This document shows positions 31,523 to 33,464 of a stretch of DNA of 33,464 nucleotides, in pieces. Position 1 is the first letter of the stretch, and each line of letters starts with the position of its first letter. The DNA is from Longilinea sp035560795 (GTDB taxonomy: Bacteria; Chloroflexota; Anaerolineae; Anaerolineales; Anaerolineaceae): contig DATMYV010000037.1 in assembly GCA_035560795.1 (NCBI GenBank), positions 1 through 33,464 on the forward strand, written 5' to 3'. Made by a program: the position numbers and the translations under genes. The notes under the pieces are model-generated. The model saw only the letters and a program-made list of their open reading frames with translations. It was not told the DNA's origin and ran no database searches.

Positions 31523-33433
31523 TTATTCCAATAACTGGCTTCCGTGACTGGCTTTCTTCCGGCGTTTTTGGTGATACATACGCATATCCGCGAGCATGAG
31601 TGCCTGGTTTAGGCCGCGGGTCGGTGCCGTTGTTGCGCCACCAATTGAAAAGCTTATTTGTTCCACCTCGGGAAGCCTGTCGTTGGCTTGTTCCAAATTG
31701 TGCCTTAACCGGATAATTGCTTGATTGAGTTGAATTTCATCCGTTTCCTGTAATAATATGGCAAATTCATCCCCGCCAATTCGGGCGATCGAATCATTGG
31801 TACGAAATGATTCTTTGAGTATGCTTGCTACTTTTTGAAGGAGCTTATCGCCAGCTTTATGACCCTCTGAATCGTTGACCACTTTTAAACCGTCCACATC
31901 AATGACAATAATGCTTGCTATCGGAGACTCGGCTGGATTGTAATTCTCGACTGCTTGATCAAAAAAGGCCCGATTAAAGAGACGGGTCATAGTATCATGG
32001 GTACTTTGATAGCGCAATTTTTCTTCCAGCTGTTTGCGTTCGGAAATGTCCCGAAAGATCGCAACTGTTCCATTATATTTTCCTTCCGGGGAGTAACGGG
32101 GTGTGGCCGTCACCAATACATCCCGTTGAATATTATCCAGAGATTGAATGGTTAGTTCATATGAAGATGAAACTCCCTTACGGCGCATGTTCGATTGCTG
32201 CCGAAAATCATCCAGTTGATTATCCGGGATAAACGTTGTGATTGGCAATCCAACAATACTTTCTGGCGTTCCACCTAATAAGGTACTTCCAGCCGCATTA
32301 ATATAATCAACTTTTGCGGACGAATTAATCATCACCACGCCTTCACCCTGGTATTCAACCAGGAAGCGATAGCGTTGTTCGCTATTTCGCAAAGCCTGTT
32401 CAATCTCAAAATGGTGGGTGATATCATTGAAATAACAAATCAGTTGGGTCCCATAAGGTTCTGGGAATTCCATCCATTCGCTGCGCATCTCCACTGGAAT
32501 TGCGAATCCATCCCTGGTTAATAAATTACATTCAATTCGCCTTTCGCTTTTGCCTGGCACGGTCTCTTCAAATAGATCATGGACAACTTGTGCGCGATCG
32601 CCAGGTGAAATAAGATCAGCAAGGGATATGGATATTAAATCCTCAGATTGCGCATAGCCAAGATGGTAAAGAGCTTTTGGATTTACTGTTCTTATCAGGC
32701 CGTCCTGATCCGTTGTCACCATTCCATAGGGTAAATTGGAAAATAAGGTGGATAAATAATTGAAATCTGATCGAATGGACGGAATTTCGACAGACTGATT
32801 TCTTAGGTAGGTGTTGAATCTTGTCAGGAGATCAATCGGTCGATCGCCGTTGGATCGCAGGGGAATCTGGTATACAGGGTTGGCAACGACCTTTTGATTG
32901 GAATATAGACTCGCATGAGCCGGCAAGAGACGGAGTATTTTTTCTGCCTCGATTTCAGATTGGTCGTATGAACAGCAAACCAGCGTATCTGCCAAATGTA
33001 ATTTAGCCAGATCAATCAACCAATCAGCCACAATTTCGGAGCGGTTGATATCTTTCAGTGCCCAGGTGAAATCAAGCCATATGCGCACGGAATGAAAGCC
33101 CTGAGTAATGGCGGCAGAGCGTTGATTTACAATCCAATCGGTTAATTTCTCTGGAATAAAACGGTCTGATTGATCCCAGTGAAAGGGCGGAGAAATAAAT
33201 TCCAATTGGCCATCCAGGCTTATTCGATCAGACCATGTCTGTGGCAAGAGTGCCATCGGAATGGTTTTTTGTTGCTGAGCATGAGGTAATTGGCAGATAA
33301 TTTTTTGCTTATTATCAAAGCCAACACGGAAAAAACCACTCAGGACATTGATCGTCTCGGCAGGTGTTTGGTAAAAGTATCCTATGGGTGATTTCTCTTG
33401 AATTGAATTGAAATTGTCAACCGGTAATGCCAC
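31523..33433 (-). CDS. PAS-PAS-GGDEF diguanylate cyclase
   Basis: This 636-residue cytosolic protein should make cyclic di-GMP from GTP. The N-terminal 200 residues are an unrecognised domain; two PAS domains follow (about 217-335 and 345-460), then the GGDEF domain (about 470-630). The active-site motif GGDEF (553-557) is intact. An RxxD inhibitory site (RTND, 544-547) lies five residues before it, so product inhibition is expected. No EAL domain or membrane segment is present. The start is a GTG with AGGAGA a few nt upstream. No other start is visible in the 31 bp left in the window, where the frame stays open. It is co-oriented with the DUF1028 gene 12 nt downstream. Confidence 0.92.
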   Translation of the reverse strand: MALPVDNFNSIQEKSPIGYFYQTPAETINVLSGFFRVGFDNKQKIICQLPHAQQQKTIPMALLPQTWSDRISLDGQLEFISPPFHWDQSDRFIPEKLTDWIVNQRSAAITQGFHSVRIWLDFTWALKDINRSEIVADWLIDLAKLHLADTLVCCSYDQSEIEAEKILRLLPAHASLYSNQKVVANPVYQIPLRSNGDRPIDLLTRFNTYLRNQSVEIPSIRSDFNYLSTLFSNLPYGMVTTDQDGLIRTVNPKALYHLGYAQSEDLISISLADLISPGDRAQVVHDLFEETVPGKSERRIECNLLTRDGFAIPVEMRSEWMEFPEPYGTQLICYFNDITHHFEIEQALRNSEQRYRFLVEYQGEGVVMINSSAKVDYINAAGSTLLGGTPESIVGLPITTFIPDNQLDDFRQQSNMRRKGVSSSYELTIQSLDNIQRDVLVTATPRYSPEGKYNGTVAIFRDISERKQLEEKLRYQSTHDTMTRLFNRAFFDQAVENYNPAESPIASIIVIDVDGLKVVNDSEGHKAGDKLLQKVASILKESFRTNDSIARIGGDEFAILLQETDEIQLNQAIIRLRHNLEQANDRLPEVEQISFSIGGATTAPTRGLNQALMLADMRMYHQKRRKKASHGSQLLE

Positions 33434-33464
33434 TAAAATTCTCCTGTCCCCTAACTGTTTCGAG

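Noticed and set aside
32563..32580. TGGCACGGTCTCTTCA as a possible third sigma-54 site
   Set aside because: It has no TTGC at -12, lies inside the GGDEF gene and points away from any gene start.

Overview
The window is bacterial chromosome, about half G+C and densely coded, with clear Shine-Dalgarno sites and intrinsic terminators. The gene set fits an anaerobic or facultative member of the Chloroflexota, most likely class Anaerolineae: split glycine decarboxylase (gcvPA/gcvPB), TrmFO, a DapL-type LL-diaminopimelate aminotransferase, a single Flp-type pilin, a DUF4342 protein, and many PAS/TPR proteins. This assignment is inferred from recognised families; no rRNA is present to confirm it. 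No phage, insertion sequence, CRISPR array or tRNA was seen.

Layout. (i) 109-5083, minus strand: trmFO and a glutaminyl-cyclase-like M28 protein (overlapping), then dapL and hflX (12 bp apart). (ii) 5137-18208, plus strand: a self-contained sigma-54 module. It runs rpoN, a cytosolic PAS-GAF-PAS histidine kinase, and an NtrC-class activator that ends after the AAA+ domain with no DNA-binding domain. A second transcription unit follows: a 108-residue two-helix membrane protein, an approximately 1,812-residue TPR protein, and an 870-residue TPR protein whose C-terminal half is a C25 (gingipain/caspase-like) peptidase with a His/Cys pair. Near-identical -24/-12 promoters (TGGCATA..ACTTGCA) lie just upstream of rpoN and just upstream of the membrane-protein/TPR/protease operon. 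(iii) 18282-21164: alaS with its own sigma-70-type promoter and a shared convergent terminator. (iv) 21179-24202, minus: pepA-family aminopeptidase, a membrane-anchored metallophosphoesterase with a broken GNHD motif, and a 48-residue Flp pilin with its own promoter and terminator. (v) 24226-27750, minus: gcvH-gcvPA-gcvPB behind a tandem glycine riboswitch. (vi) 27789-33433, minus: a membrane-anchored rhodanese with an in-frame UGA beside its active-site Cys (possible selenocysteine), a YbaK-like deacylase, a radical SAM/HhH protein from an apparently leaderless promoter, DUF4342, DUF1028-TPR and a PAS-PAS-GGDEF diguanylate cyclase.

The main candidate for an undescribed system is region (ii). 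Sensor kinase, activator, sigma factor and the sigma-54-dependent target operon are contiguous, and sigma-54 appears to feed back on its own gene. I infer that an internal signal sensed by the soluble kinase turns on a cytosolic TPR scaffold, a TPR-linked caspase-like protease and a small membrane protein. The output (stress response, regulated proteolysis or programmed death) cannot be read from sequence alone.
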